This document shows, piece by piece, positions 17,792 to 26,359 of a stretch of DNA of 64,000 bases. This stretch comes from Tamaricihabitans halophyticus. GTDB taxonomy: Bacteria; Actinomycetota; Actinomycetes; Mycobacteriales; Pseudonocardiaceae. The notes under the pieces are model-generated. The model was not told where the DNA came from. It saw only the letters and a list, made by a program, of their open reading frames with translations, and searched no databases. The position numbers and the translations under genes were made by a program. How positions within the stretch are numbered: position 1 is the first letter of the stretch; every line of letters begins with the position of its first letter. The stretch is from positions 1-64,000 of the forward strand of contig NZ_SLXQ01000002.1 of the NCBI RefSeq assembly GCF_004340875.1, written 5' to 3'.

Positions 17792-18664
17792 GTGAAACGA
17801 CAGCCGTTACGCCTGGCGATAATGGAAGCCGAGCGACTTCTCGCGCAGGCAGGGGTGGACTCACCGCGTGCCGACGCCGAGTTGATCGCCGCACATGTGC
17901 TCGGTGTCGAGCGTGGCCGGTTGCCGATGGTGCCGCTGGTGGATCCGCCTGTCGTGGACGCGATTGGCCAGCTGGTTACGCAGCGCGCCAAGCGGATTCC
18001 GCTGCAGCATCTCACTGGATGGGCGGCGATGGGTCAGGTCACGGTGGACGTGGGCTCGGGTGTGTTCATTCCCCGTCCGGAAACCGAACTACTGCTCGAG
18101 TGGACCTTGCGCCAGCTGCGCGACGTGCAGCGGCCCATCGTGGTCGATCTGTGTACTGGTTCGGGCGCGCTTGCGCTCGCGATGGCGCACGAGCGGCCGG
18201 ATGCCACCGTCTACGCCGTCGATAACGACCCCGTGGCGCTTTCCTGGGCGCGGCGGAACGTGGAGGCGCGGGCGTCGGCAGGGGATACCGCGGTGCGGCT
18301 GTTTTCCGGCGATGTGGCCGATCGCATGGTTTTCGCCGATCTCGATGGAATGGTGGACGCGGTCGTGTGCAATCCGCCGTACGTTCCGGAGGGAACCCGG
18401 GTAGCACCGGAGGTGGCCGGTTATGACCCGCCCGCCGCGGTGTTCGCGGGCGAAGGTGGATTGGCCGTGATCCGTCACGTGGTGAACTGCGCCGCCCGCC
18501 TGCTCAGGTCCGGTGGCGTCGTGGCGATTGAGCACGATGATCGGCACGGGCATTCGGTGCCCGCACTACTCGCCAGCAGGCGGGTGCTCAGTGCGGTCGC
18601 CGATCATCCGGACCTGGCTGGGCGCGCGCGGTTCGCGACCGCGCGGCGCGGCAGCGCTCCGTAG
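17792..18664 (+). CDS. prmC: Release factor glutamine N5-methyltransferase
   Basis: SAM-dependent enzyme that methylates the GGQ glutamine of RF1 and RF2. It has an N-terminal helical domain (about 1-80), SAM motif I VVDLCTGSGALALAMA near 117 and the catalytic NPPYVPEG near 193, which contacts the glutamine. 290 residues is normal. GTG start at 17792. It forms a functional pair with prfA 61 bp upstream. In related genomes sua5 follows; here two extra genes intervene. Confidence 0.95.
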   Translation: MKRQPLRLAIMEAERLLAQAGVDSPRADAELIAAHVLGVERGRLPMVPLVDPPVVDAIGQLVTQRAKRIPLQHLTGWAAMGQVTVDVGSGVFIPRPETELLLEWTLRQLRDVQRPIVVDLCTGSGALALAMAHERPDATVYAVDNDPVALSWARRNVEARASAGDTAVRLFSGDVADRMVFADLDGMVDAVVCNPPYVPEGTRVAPEVAGYDPPAAVFAGEGGLAVIRHVVNCAARLLRSGGVVAIEHDDRHGHSVPALLASRRVLSAVADHPDLAGRARFATARRGSAP

Positions 18665-18693
18665 GAGCGCGGGCAGAAAGCGAGGGTTCGGAT

Positions 18694-19665
18694 ATGCGGC
18701 CCAAGGCGATGAGAAGTCGCGCCGTGGTGGTGTTCCTTGGGGTACTGGCGTTGTTGTTGGCGACGCCCGGGGCCTCCGGCGCGGATAGTCCGGCCAAGGC
18801 GGAGTTGCCTGGCGGGATGTCCCGGTTCGTGGCTTCGGTCGGTGGTCTGAGCACCGATTCCAGGGAGAACTGGGTACGGCTGGCGACCTACTCGTTCACC
18901 GCGGACGGCAAGGTCACCGAGTCACATTTCCATTGGACACAACGCGAGCGGGTGAAGCGTTCGCTCAATGGCGTGCATGGCAACGGATGTGATGCCAGGG
19001 ACTGCGAAGTCCGCACCGCGAACGGCTATCAGGCAACCAGCTTCCCGGAAAAGCTGAGCGGCAGTTACACGGTGGATGGTGACCAGCTCACCGTGGAATG
19101 GCCGGATACGGGTACGGAGACCTGGAAACTGAGCTCGGTCGCGGACGGCAAGCTGGCGAAGCTGACCTTCGTGGACAGTTCCTACGGTGCCACGCATGGC
19201 TACGGCTACGGCAGCGAAGCGAAATGGGACGAGCGTGCGTCGATGGCCGAGGTCGCCGCCTTCGATCACGAGAAGCTTACGCACAACTTCGTCTTCTGGA
19301 AGACCGACGAAGGCGCGCCCTATTTGGACAAGGGATCCGGCAGCCCGTTCTGGCGCACCGAATGGAAGGAATGTGAGAGCAGTCGCTGCCTCGGCGGCAA
19401 GAACCCGGACACCGAGTACTACCTGGCGACGGCGAACAGTTCGTCCACCGACCGCAGGGACACGCTCTGGCACTGGCGTACCGAACTCGCTGATGGCCGG
19501 GGCGAGTACTGCTACACGGGCAACTCGCACGTGAAGCCGATGCTGCAGATCATCGACAGCGACGGAGGCTTCCACGGCTGGGTAGCCGCGGAAGCCTCGA
19601 TCTCCGAGACATCGTCCAGCACGGACGATGATGACATCGGCGTTTTTGAGATTTCCGAATACTAG
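18694..19665 (+). CDS. Secreted hypothetical protein
   Basis: Not a family I recognise. The 323 residues begin with a Sec signal peptide (n-region RPKAMRSR, hydrophobic core about 11-24, likely cut after ASGA near residue 30). The mature protein is rich in Trp, Tyr and Gly with beta-like segments (NWVRLATYSFTADGKV, FVFWKTDEGAPY) and two short-spaced Cys pairs (CDARDC, CESSRC) plus a later Cys, suggesting disulfides outside the cell. It ends in an acidic Ser/Asp tail. It lies 30 bp after prmC and converges on a Tat-exported amidase, so a cell-wall-related role is possible but unproven. Confidence 0.75.
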   Translation: MRPKAMRSRAVVVFLGVLALLLATPGASGADSPAKAELPGGMSRFVASVGGLSTDSRENWVRLATYSFTADGKVTESHFHWTQRERVKRSLNGVHGNGCDARDCEVRTANGYQATSFPEKLSGSYTVDGDQLTVEWPDTGTETWKLSSVADGKLAKLTFVDSSYGATHGYGYGSEAKWDERASMAEVAAFDHEKLTHNFVFWKTDEGAPYLDKGSGSPFWRTEWKECESSRCLGGKNPDTEYYLATANSSSTDRRDTLWHWRTELADGRGEYCYTGNSHVKPMLQIIDSDGGFHGWVAAEASISETSSSTDDDDIGVFEISEY

Positions 19666-19671
19666 TAACTA

Positions 19672-19715
19672 CTTGCGGTGACCGCGGTCCGTAAGAGGAT
19701 CGCGGTCACCGCAAG
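19672..19715. terminator. Long bidirectional terminator hairpin
   Basis: CTTGCGGTGACCGCG (19672-19686) pairs perfectly with 19701-19715 and the pairing continues four more pairs (one G-T), leaving a six-base loop. It lies between two convergent genes. The stem resembles the ACCGC/GCGGT arms of the dispersed hairpin family but lacks its loop core. Confidence 0.85.
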
Positions 19716-19722
19716 GGGTGAG

Positions 19723-20793
19723 CTATTTGGCGAGCAGCTGTTTCCAGGCCGAGGTGTCTATCGTGGACTGGATTCGACTGCTGCGCCCCTTGGCGTCCAG
19801 CAGTACCTGCGCGGCTTTTGCCGCCGGGCCCTGATCACCCGGCCGCACCGTGGTGGCCAGGATCGGCCAGATGCCAGCGCCGAGCAAGCCGGTCTCCGGG
19901 CGCTTGCGTACCGCGCTGCAGGCCGCGGGGGTGATGCCGTACCGCGACTCCAGTTCAGCCACCGCCCGCTGCGTGGACGCGCCGAATACGCCGTCCGTCG
20001 GCACGGACATGCCCTGCGCGCGAAGCAGATGCTGACCGGCGAGCACCTCCGGGCCGGTGTCACCAGGCTGCACCAGACGCCAGGTGGTCGGCTGCTTGAC
20101 CTCCTGGCCGAGCCGCGCGCCAACCGCGTCGCGGAGTTCGGGTAGCCGGCCGTAGAGCACCTCGCCCGGGCATTCCGTGCTGTTGTAATCCCGGTGGCCG
20201 TAGATCTCCGAGGCCGGAATACCGAACTGCGAGCACATATGCGAGACGAGTTCGACCAGCGAGTTCCACAGCGCGTCGGGCACGTCCACCTCGGTGTAGG
20301 TGCCCTCGTTCTCGATACCGACCGCATCGCTGTTGTGATCCCCGACGTGCGCGCCCACCACGTGCTTACCGCCGTCATTGAGCGCGTTCAGGCTTTCGTG
20401 CCTGCCCTCGGTGATATGGCCACCACGGCTGTTGGTGAACTGCTGGCCGGAATCGACCCACCCACGGTCGTCCATATGGAAGTTCTGGATGCCCCTGGAC
20501 AGCGAGAAGGCGTGTTCCAGGGACGTGTCGTCGCTGTTGCCGCCGGCGGTGTGGTGCACCGCGACCCAGATGGGTGGCTGGTCGAGTACTTCGATAGTGC
20601 CGTTCGGGGAGCGAGCTCCCCAGTCCGCCGTGCCGTGGATCTCTGGGGCGGCTTTGCTCGATAAGGCTCGTGCCGGTCGGGTCAGTGCGCCGGCTGCCTG
20701 TGGCACGGCGAGCCCGATCGCGCCGAACGCGGTTACGGTGAGGCCGCCTTGGAGCAGGGTTCGGCGGCCGAGTGGACGTGTCGGAAACGCCAT
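19723..20793 (-). CDS. Tat-exported N-acetylmuramoyl-L-alanine amidase
   Basis: Zinc amidase that cuts the bond between muramic acid and the stem peptide. From the ATG at 20793 (GGGAG six bases upstream; an earlier in-frame start at 20826 is less likely) it opens with a twin-arginine signal GRRTLLQGG and hydrophobic core. The amidase-2/PGRP domain (about 50-210) shows the zinc histidines in AVHHTAGG and in GHRDYNSTECPG. A peptidoglycan-binding domain follows (about 225-290, GVFGASTQRAVAELE). It probably acts in wall turnover. It is convergent with the secreted protein at 18694. Confidence 0.9.
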   Translation of the reverse strand: MAFPTRPLGRRTLLQGGLTVTAFGAIGLAVPQAAGALTRPARALSSKAAPEIHGTADWGARSPNGTIEVLDQPPIWVAVHHTAGGNSDDTSLEHAFSLSRGIQNFHMDDRGWVDSGQQFTNSRGGHITEGRHESLNALNDGGKHVVGAHVGDHNSDAVGIENEGTYTEVDVPDALWNSLVELVSHMCSQFGIPASEIYGHRDYNSTECPGEVLYGRLPELRDAVGARLGQEVKQPTTWRLVQPGDTGPEVLAGQHLLRAQGMSVPTDGVFGASTQRAVAELESRYGITPAACSAVRKRPETGLLGAGIWPILATTVRPGDQGPAAKAAQVLLDAKGRSSRIQSTIDTSAWKQLLAK

Positions 20794-21061
20794 CTCGATC
20801 TCCCTCGTCACGGGGCGTGTCAACACGCCCAGATCGGTGATTGGCGAGCCGAACTTATGCGTTCACCTTGATGTTTGGAAGCCCCGATCGGGTCAAATGC
20901 CACCGTATTTACGTCTATTTTGGTAAATCAGCCACATTTACTTCACTTTCGGGTAAGCAGAATTGGTAAATACCCGGCGTTGTTCGCGTGGCATGTGTGC
21001 CCTGCGTGAAGTTGTGGAGGGGGAACTCGGCCAGTGTGGGCGCTGTGCCAGGATCATTTCC
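20794..21061. promoter_or_regulatory. AT-rich divergent promoter region
   Basis: About 270 bp between the amidase and sua5, clearly less GC-rich than the genes. TTGGTAAAT occurs at 20920-20928 and 20963-20971, and an inverted pair GTAAAT/ATTTAC lies at 20923-20941. These may bind a regulator of one or both genes. Confidence 0.4.
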
Positions 21062-21712
21062 GTGAGGACGCTGTACGACTGTGGTCAGTCCGAAGCACGT
21101 CAGGACGGGCTGCGCGCCGCCGCGGGCGCGGTACGTTCCGGGCGACTCGTGGTACTGCCAACTGACACCGTGTATGGCATCGGTTGCGATGCGTTCAACT
21201 CCGGCTCCGTGCGCGCCCTGCTCCGCGCCAAGGATCGTGGCCCGGACATGCCGGTGGGGGTGCTGGTCGGGTCCTGGACGACGATCGACGGCCTGGTGCT
21301 CAACGTTCCAGCGCAGGCACGCGCACTGATCGAGGCATTCTGGCCGGGCGATCTGTCCATCGTGCTGCCGCACGCGCCCTCGCTGGCCTGGGATCTCGGG
21401 CTCACCAAGGGCACGGTGATGCTGCGGATGCCGCTACACCCGGTGGCGATCGAGTTGCTGCGCGAGGTCGGCCCGATGGCGGTCTCCAGCGCGAACCGGT
21501 CCGGGCAGCCTGCGGCCGCGTCCGCGGCCGAGGCGCGTGACCAGCTTGGCGACTCGGTCGCGGTATACCTGGATGGTGGACCGAGTGGTGACCCGGTGCC
21601 GTCGACCATCGTTGACCTCACCGGCAAGGAGCCGCTGCTGCTGCGCGAGGGTGCCGTATCCGCGTCGGCCGTCTCGGAAGCGCTCGGCACCGATGTCGCC
21701 ACCGCGGGCTAG
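21062..21712 (+). CDS. L-threonylcarbamoyladenylate synthase (Sua5/YrdC type)
   Basis: Makes threonylcarbamoyl-AMP from threonine, bicarbonate and ATP for the t6A37 modification of ANN-reading tRNAs. The GTG at 21062 is used because the 33 codons upstream are not YrdC-like. 216 residues hold one YrdC domain: LPTDTVYGIGCDA, KDRGPDMPVGVLV, VMLRMPLHPVA and AVSSANRSGQPAA are the expected motifs. Its place just before the WecA-like gene matches other actinobacteria. Confidence 0.93.
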   Translation: MRTLYDCGQSEARQDGLRAAAGAVRSGRLVVLPTDTVYGIGCDAFNSGSVRALLRAKDRGPDMPVGVLVGSWTTIDGLVLNVPAQARALIEAFWPGDLSIVLPHAPSLAWDLGLTKGTVMLRMPLHPVAIELLREVGPMAVSSANRSGQPAAASAAEARDQLGDSVAVYLDGGPSGDPVPSTIVDLTGKEPLLLREGAVSASAVSEALGTDVATAG

Positions 21713-21803
21713 CCGCGCGCGCGAATGACAAGCGAGACGAACACCAATGCGGCGAGCGGCATTGGCGCACGGAACACGTGGGTGAGGGGACAGTGAACGC
21801 TCG

Positions 21804-23021
21804 GTGAACATTCCGTTCGGGGCCTTCGAGTCACCGTTCCGGGTCCTAGACGCGACAGGGCGAGCCATCGCCGCACCTGCCGCGGAGCCGGCAGGGTTGC
21901 CGGTACGGGAATTCCTGCTGGTCTGTCTGACGTCAGCCGCGCTGACCTACCTCACCACCGGCCTGGTGCGGAAGTTCGCGATCCGGATCGGCGCGATCGC
22001 CAACCCGCGTGCGCGGGACGTGCACGCCGTGCCCATTCCCCGGATGGGCGGGCTCGCGATGTACCTCGGGGTATGTGGCGGCATGCTGCTCGCGCACCAG
22101 CTGCCGGTACTGCGCAGGGCCTTCGATTACTCGCTCGATCCGGTCGCGGTGCTGATCGGCGGTGGGGTGATCGTGCTGATCGGTGCCCTCGACGACCGGT
22201 TCGAGCTCGACTCCCTGACCAAGCTGGCCGGCCAAGTCACCTGCGCGGGGCTGCTCGTGTTGTTCGGCGTGCAGTGGTTCGTCTTCTGGGTGCCATGGGG
22301 TGGCGAGCACGGTGGCATCGGTCAGGTGTTCGTGCTCGATCAGAACCTTGGCGGGCTACTGGTCGTGCTGCTGGTCGTCGCCATGGTCAACGCGATGAAC
22401 ATGGTGGACGGGCTGGACGGGCTGGCCGCCGGCATCGGGCTGATCACCGCCGTGGCGATGTGCGCTTTCTCGCTGAACATGCTCGCCGATTCCGGCGGCG
22501 ACGTGGTGAGCTACCCACCCGCGCTGATCACGGCCACGCTCGCGGGGGCCTGTCTCGGCTTCCTGCCGTACAACTTCCAACCGGCGAAGATCTTCATGGG
22601 CGATTCCGGGTCCATGCTGATCGGGCTGATGCTGGCCGCCGCGAGCACCTCGGCCTCCGGGCGGCTGACCTACGCGCATTTCGGTGGGCGGGACGCGCTC
22701 GGGCTGCTTTCTCCGCTGCTCGTGGTGGCCGCCGTGCTGTTCGTCCCGCTGCTTGACCTGCTGATGGCCGTTGTCCGGCGCACTCGGCGCGGCCAGAGTC
22801 CGATGGCCGCGGACAAGATGCACCTGCACCATCGGCTGCTGGAGATCGGCCATTCACAGCGACGTGCGGTGCTGCTGATCTACATGTGGGTCGGCGTGAT
22901 CGCCTTCGGCGCGGTATCACTGACCCTGTTCGACGACGTATGGGTGGCCGCCTGGGTCGTGGTCGGCGGGTTCCTGGTGGCGCTGCTCGTTTCGGCTGTT
23001 CCTAGACTGAGGGCACGATGA
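21804..23021 (+). CDS. Undecaprenyl-phosphate GlcNAc-1-phosphate transferase (WecA/MraY family)
   Basis: Polytopic membrane enzyme (about 11 segments) that moves a GlcNAc-1-phosphate onto the lipid carrier, starting arabinogalactan-linker or other envelope glycans in mycolata and relatives. Signature motifs are present: GALDDRFELD (Mg-binding Asp pair), NMVDGLDGLA, MGDSGSM and the cytoplasmic MHLHHRL typical of WecA over MraY. 405 residues. GTG at 21804. The stop overlaps the next gene by four bases (ATGA), so this gene is coupled to the AtpI-like gene at the head of the ATP synthase cluster, as in related genomes. Confidence 0.92.
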   Translation: MNIPFGAFESPFRVLDATGRAIAAPAAEPAGLPVREFLLVCLTSAALTYLTTGLVRKFAIRIGAIANPRARDVHAVPIPRMGGLAMYLGVCGGMLLAHQLPVLRRAFDYSLDPVAVLIGGGVIVLIGALDDRFELDSLTKLAGQVTCAGLLVLFGVQWFVFWVPWGGEHGGIGQVFVLDQNLGGLLVVLLVVAMVNAMNMVDGLDGLAAGIGLITAVAMCAFSLNMLADSGGDVVSYPPALITATLAGACLGFLPYNFQPAKIFMGDSGSMLIGLMLAAASTSASGRLTYAHFGGRDALGLLSPLLVVAAVLFVPLLDLLMAVVRRTRRGQSPMAADKMHLHHRLLEIGHSQRRAVLLIYMWVGVIAFGAVSLTLFDDVWVAAWVVVGGFLVALLVSAVPRLRAR

Positions 23022-23575
23022 GCGAACACAGCGAACCGGACAGCCGGACCACCGACGTTGCCGGGAGCCAACAGGTGGAGCCGGAGGATACCGCCTCACC
23101 TGCGGAATCGCGCCCGAACGAGCCTGAGGAACGGGAGGAGCCGGTACTGCCGACGGCTCCGCGTACGCACGCGGAGAGCGTGCTGGCGTTGGCCCAGGCG
23201 ATGCGGCGCTACGCGATGATTCCCGGCGCCGTCGTCGCGGCGCTCGCCGTCGTGGTGTTCGGCGTGGTCCTTGGCCAACCGGGCCTATTCGGCGCGCTGA
23301 TCGGCGGCGTTGTCGGATTCGGCTCCTCGCTGGGCACGCTGTGGCTGATGCGGAAATCCGCGGCCGCGCATCCGTATATGGCGATGGCCGTTGCCCTCGG
23401 CGGTTTCGTCGGCAAGCTCATCCTGCTGTTGCTGGTGATGATGGCGCTGCGGGAAGTAACAGGGATTGATCACATCGCGCTCAGTATGACGATGCTACTC
23501 ACCGTGATGGTTTGGGCGGGTGCTGAGCTGGTGGCGTTCCGAAAGACCAAGATCCCGACGATCATTCCGAGCTAA
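23018..23575 (+). CDS. AtpI-like membrane protein
   Basis: The 185 residues start with a hydrophilic Glu/Pro-rich N-terminus (about 1-60) followed by four hydrophobic segments (about 66-165). Length, topology and location upstream of atpB match the ATP synthase protein I family, which helps assemble the c ring in other bacteria. It overlaps the WecA-like gene by four bases. Sequence identity in this family is low, so the call rests mostly on context and topology. Confidence 0.7.
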   Translation: MSEHSEPDSRTTDVAGSQQVEPEDTASPAESRPNEPEEREEPVLPTAPRTHAESVLALAQAMRRYAMIPGAVVAALAVVVFGVVLGQPGLFGALIGGVVGFGSSLGTLWLMRKSAAAHPYMAMAVALGGFVGKLILLLLVMMALREVTGIDHIALSMTMLLTVMVWAGAELVAFRKTKIPTIIPS

Positions 23576-23781
23576 CCAGTACGGCTGTCCGGTAGCAGTT
23601 GGGCGACTGATACCGTTCGCTCAAGCAGTTCCGCGGATCGCGCACCGTACTCGTCAAAGGCGGGTACGCGAAGCGGGATCCCGCTGCCAGGTACCTGGAA
23701 TACGTCAGGTACGTTGATTCTTGATCGTGACGATTCGCCCGGTGGTGTGAACGCCGGCCGGGAGAACCGGAAGGAGCCCAG

Positions 23782-24561
23782 TTGGGCGCGCTGGTGCTGA
23801 CGCAGGGTGGCGGGTTCGAGCCGCCAGGGGTGGACTTCTTTTTCCTACCGCCGATTTTCGGCGAGGTCACCAAGCCGATGGTGCTTGTGGTCTTGTCCAC
23901 GCTCATCATCTCGGTGTACTTCATGCTGGCGAGCCGGAATCTCAAGATTGTTCCCGGCAAGGGTCAGTTTGTCGCGGAGTCGATCTACGGCATGGCGCGA
24001 AACACGATCGCGCGCGAACAGATCGGCGCCAAGGATTTCCGGCCGTTCGTGCCGCTTATTCTTGGCCTGTTCACTTTCGTGTTGGTGAACAACATCTTCG
24101 GCATTATCCCGCTGATTCAGTTCCCGACAATGTCGAAGATCGGGTTCCCGATCGCCCTGTTCATCGTCGTGTACGTGGTGATGCACGCGGTCGGTTTCCG
24201 CAGGCACGGGTTCCTGGGCTACTTCAAACACGTGATGTTCCCGCCCGGCGTGCCGAAGCCGATCTATCTGATTCTGAGCCCGATCGAGGCATTCCAGAAA
24301 TTCATCGCGCAGCCACTCGCGCTCGCGGTTCGAGTTTTCGCCGCCATGTTCGCCGGTCACATGATCATCTTGGTGTTCGCGCTCGGTGGCGCGTATCTAC
24401 TTTTCGAAGCCAGTGCGGGATTGAAGCCCACTTCACTGGTGGCATGGGCAGGCGTTATCGCCATTACCTTCGTCGAGGCGTTGATTCAGGTTCTGCAGGC
24501 ATACATCTTTGCCCTGCTTACGGCCAACTTCATCGGTGCGGCGCTGTCCAGCGAGCACTAA
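23782..24561 (+). CDS. atpB: F0F1 ATP synthase subunit a
   Basis: Membrane half-channel subunit for protons. TTG start at 23782 after AAGGAG. 259 residues with about six segments; the essential stator Arg is in LALAVRVFAAMFAGH near residue 190, followed by the conserved last helix (EALIQVLQAYIFALLTANFIG minus its end). It opens the atpBEFHAGDC run, and the 206 bp upstream should hold the operon promoter. Confidence 0.97.
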   Translation: MGALVLTQGGGFEPPGVDFFFLPPIFGEVTKPMVLVVLSTLIISVYFMLASRNLKIVPGKGQFVAESIYGMARNTIAREQIGAKDFRPFVPLILGLFTFVLVNNIFGIIPLIQFPTMSKIGFPIALFIVVYVVMHAVGFRRHGFLGYFKHVMFPPGVPKPIYLILSPIEAFQKFIAQPLALAVRVFAAMFAGHMIILVFALGGAYLLFEASAGLKPTSLVAWAGVIAITFVEALIQVLQAYIFALLTANFIGAALSSEH

Positions 24562-24612
24562 GGAAATCGAGACCCCCGATCCGCGCAATGTGCGGGCCGA
24601 GTTGAAAGGGAT

Positions 24613-24867
24613 ATGCAAGTGAGCAACATTGTTCTCGCTCAGGAGGCGGTCAACCTCAATGCGGGTTTGGCCGCGATCGGTTACGGGCTCGCGACCATCG
24701 GCCCGGCGATCGGTGTGGCCATGATCTGGGCCGCGGTGATCAACGGTACGGCGCGTCAGCCGGAGGCCCAGGGCAAGCTCATGGGTATTGCCTGGATTTC
24801 CTTCGTGCTCGTCGAGGTGCTTGCCCTGATCGGCCTGGTCGTTTACTTCATCGCTTCCGGAGGCTGA
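24613..24867 (+). CDS. atpE: F0F1 ATP synthase subunit c
   Basis: Rotor-ring proteolipid of 84 residues forming a helical hairpin. The polar loop is RQPEAQGK and the ion-carrying carboxylate is the Glu in VLVEVLALIG near residue 65. Its surroundings lack the extra polar residues of sodium-type rings, so proton use is likely. In mycobacteria this subunit is the bedaquiline target. ATG at 24613; a GTG two codons later is possible. Confidence 0.97.
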   Translation: MQVSNIVLAQEAVNLNAGLAAIGYGLATIGPAIGVAMIWAAVINGTARQPEAQGKLMGIAWISFVLVEVLALIGLVVYFIASGG

Positions 24868-24897
24868 GTTAGCCGCTCATCACGTTAGGGAGATGTT

Positions 24898-25458
24898 GTG
24901 GTGAAAACGCAGATCGTGCTTGCGGCCGCCGATGGCGAGCACAATCCGGTGCTGCCCGAACCAGCCGAGATCGGGGTTGGCCTTGTCGCCTTCCTCATCC
25001 TGCTGTTCGTGCTCTGGAAGTTCGCCGTACCGCGGTTCGAGAAGCTCTACAGCGAGCGCACGGAAAAGATCGAAGGCGGAATCAAGAAGGCCGAGCAGGC
25101 CCAGGCAGAGGCCGAGCAGGCGCTTGAGCAGTACAAAGCGCAGCTGGCGGATGCCCGCGCCGAGTCGGCCAGGATCCGGGACGACGCCAGGGTCGAAGCC
25201 GAGCAGATCAAGGAAGAGCTGCGCGCCGAGGCACAGACCGAAGCGGCTCGGATCGTCGCTCAGGGTGAAGCTCAGCTACAGGCGCAGCGGGCGCAGATCG
25301 TATCCGAGCTGCGTGCCGAACTCGGCCGTAACTCGGTTGAGCTGGCCAGCCGGATCGTCGGTGAAGCGCTGGAGAACGAGGCCCGCCAGCGTGGCACGGT
25401 CGACCGTTTCCTTGCCGAGCTGGATGCCGAGTCCGCCAGCAGTGCGACGAGGGAGTAG
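24898..25458 (+). CDS. atpF: F0F1 ATP synthase subunit b
   Basis: Peripheral-stalk subunit of 186 residues: one membrane helix (about 25-42, GLVAFLILLFVLWKF) followed by a long charged coiled coil rich in Ala, Glu and Arg that holds F1 to the membrane. GTG start. It abuts atpH with no gap, so the two stalk subunits are made together. Confidence 0.95.
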   Translation: MVKTQIVLAAADGEHNPVLPEPAEIGVGLVAFLILLFVLWKFAVPRFEKLYSERTEKIEGGIKKAEQAQAEAEQALEQYKAQLADARAESARIRDDARVEAEQIKEELRAEAQTEAARIVAQGEAQLQAQRAQIVSELRAELGRNSVELASRIVGEALENEARQRGTVDRFLAELDAESASSATRE

Positions 25459-26298
25459 GTGAGTAGCTTGCGCGCGACGACGCTGCGTGCGGCCAGCCGC
25501 GAAGCACTGGAGGCAGCGCAAGGACGGCTGGACGAGGTGCTCGCGGAGCAGGCGACTGAGCCAGCGGCGCTCGGTGCCGAGTTGTACGCCGTCGTTGAGT
25601 TGCTCTCGACGGAGATTCCGCTGCGCCGCGCGGTCGCCGACGCCTCATCGGACGCGGCTTCGCGGACGCGACTGGTCCGGCAGCTGCTCAGCGACAAGGT
25701 TGCCGAGTCGACCTTGCAGGTGCTCGACGAGGTCGTGGTGAACCGCTGGTCGTCGCCTCGCGAGCTGCTGGACGGGATCGAACTGCTCGCCGGTTCGGCA
25801 CTGCTTGCCCGCGCGGAGCGGGACGGCACGTTGGACACGGTCGAGGACGAACTGTTCCGGGCCGGCCGGTTGATCGCGGGCAACGTCGAGTTGGAGCGGG
25901 CACTTTCCGACCACGCGGCCCCGGCGGCGGCCAAGCGCGAGCTGATTCGCCGGTTGTTCGCCGACAAGGTGAACACGGTGACCGTGACGCTGTTGGAGAA
26001 CGTCATTACGCTGATGCGTGGGCGTGGTGTGGTGTTCAACCTCGACGAACTCGCCGAGCGGGCCGCCGTGCGCCGCCAGCGTTCGGTCGCGCACGTGATT
26101 TCGGCCCGTGCGCTGTCCGAGGAGCAGCAGCGGCAGTTGGCCGAGCGCCTGCAGGGCATCTACGCGCGACCCATCGCGTTGCACGTCGAGATCGACCCGG
26201 CGATCGGCGGCGGTCTGATCGTCAAGGTTGGCGATGAGGTCATCGATGGCAGCGCCGCCGGACAGCTGGATGCGCTGCGACGGCAGTTGGCCGGCTAG
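25459..26298 (+). CDS. atpH: F0F1 ATP synthase subunit delta
   Basis: Links the b stalk to the top of the alpha3beta3 head. 279 residues is the long actinobacterial form (enteric delta is about 177) with an extra N-terminal helical region. The conserved end reads DPAIGGGLIVKVGDEVIDGS near 250. GTG start directly after the atpF stop. Unlike mycobacteria, b and delta are separate genes here. Confidence 0.94.
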   Translation: MSSLRATTLRAASREALEAAQGRLDEVLAEQATEPAALGAELYAVVELLSTEIPLRRAVADASSDAASRTRLVRQLLSDKVAESTLQVLDEVVVNRWSSPRELLDGIELLAGSALLARAERDGTLDTVEDELFRAGRLIAGNVELERALSDHAAPAAAKRELIRRLFADKVNTVTVTLLENVITLMRGRGVVFNLDELAERAAVRRQRSVAHVISARALSEEQQRQLAERLQGIYARPIALHVEIDPAIGGGLIVKVGDEVIDGSAAGQLDALRRQLAG

Positions 26299-26359
26299 TA
26301 GACGCGGGCGGCAGAAGAACTTTGCACACTGGCATTAACGAAGTGAGAGCGGGAACGAC

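Noticed and set aside
20963-21061. Extended N-terminus of the Sua5-type protein
   Set aside because: Upstream codons are Cys/Arg-rich and unlike YrdC; the GTG at 21062 gives a normal start.
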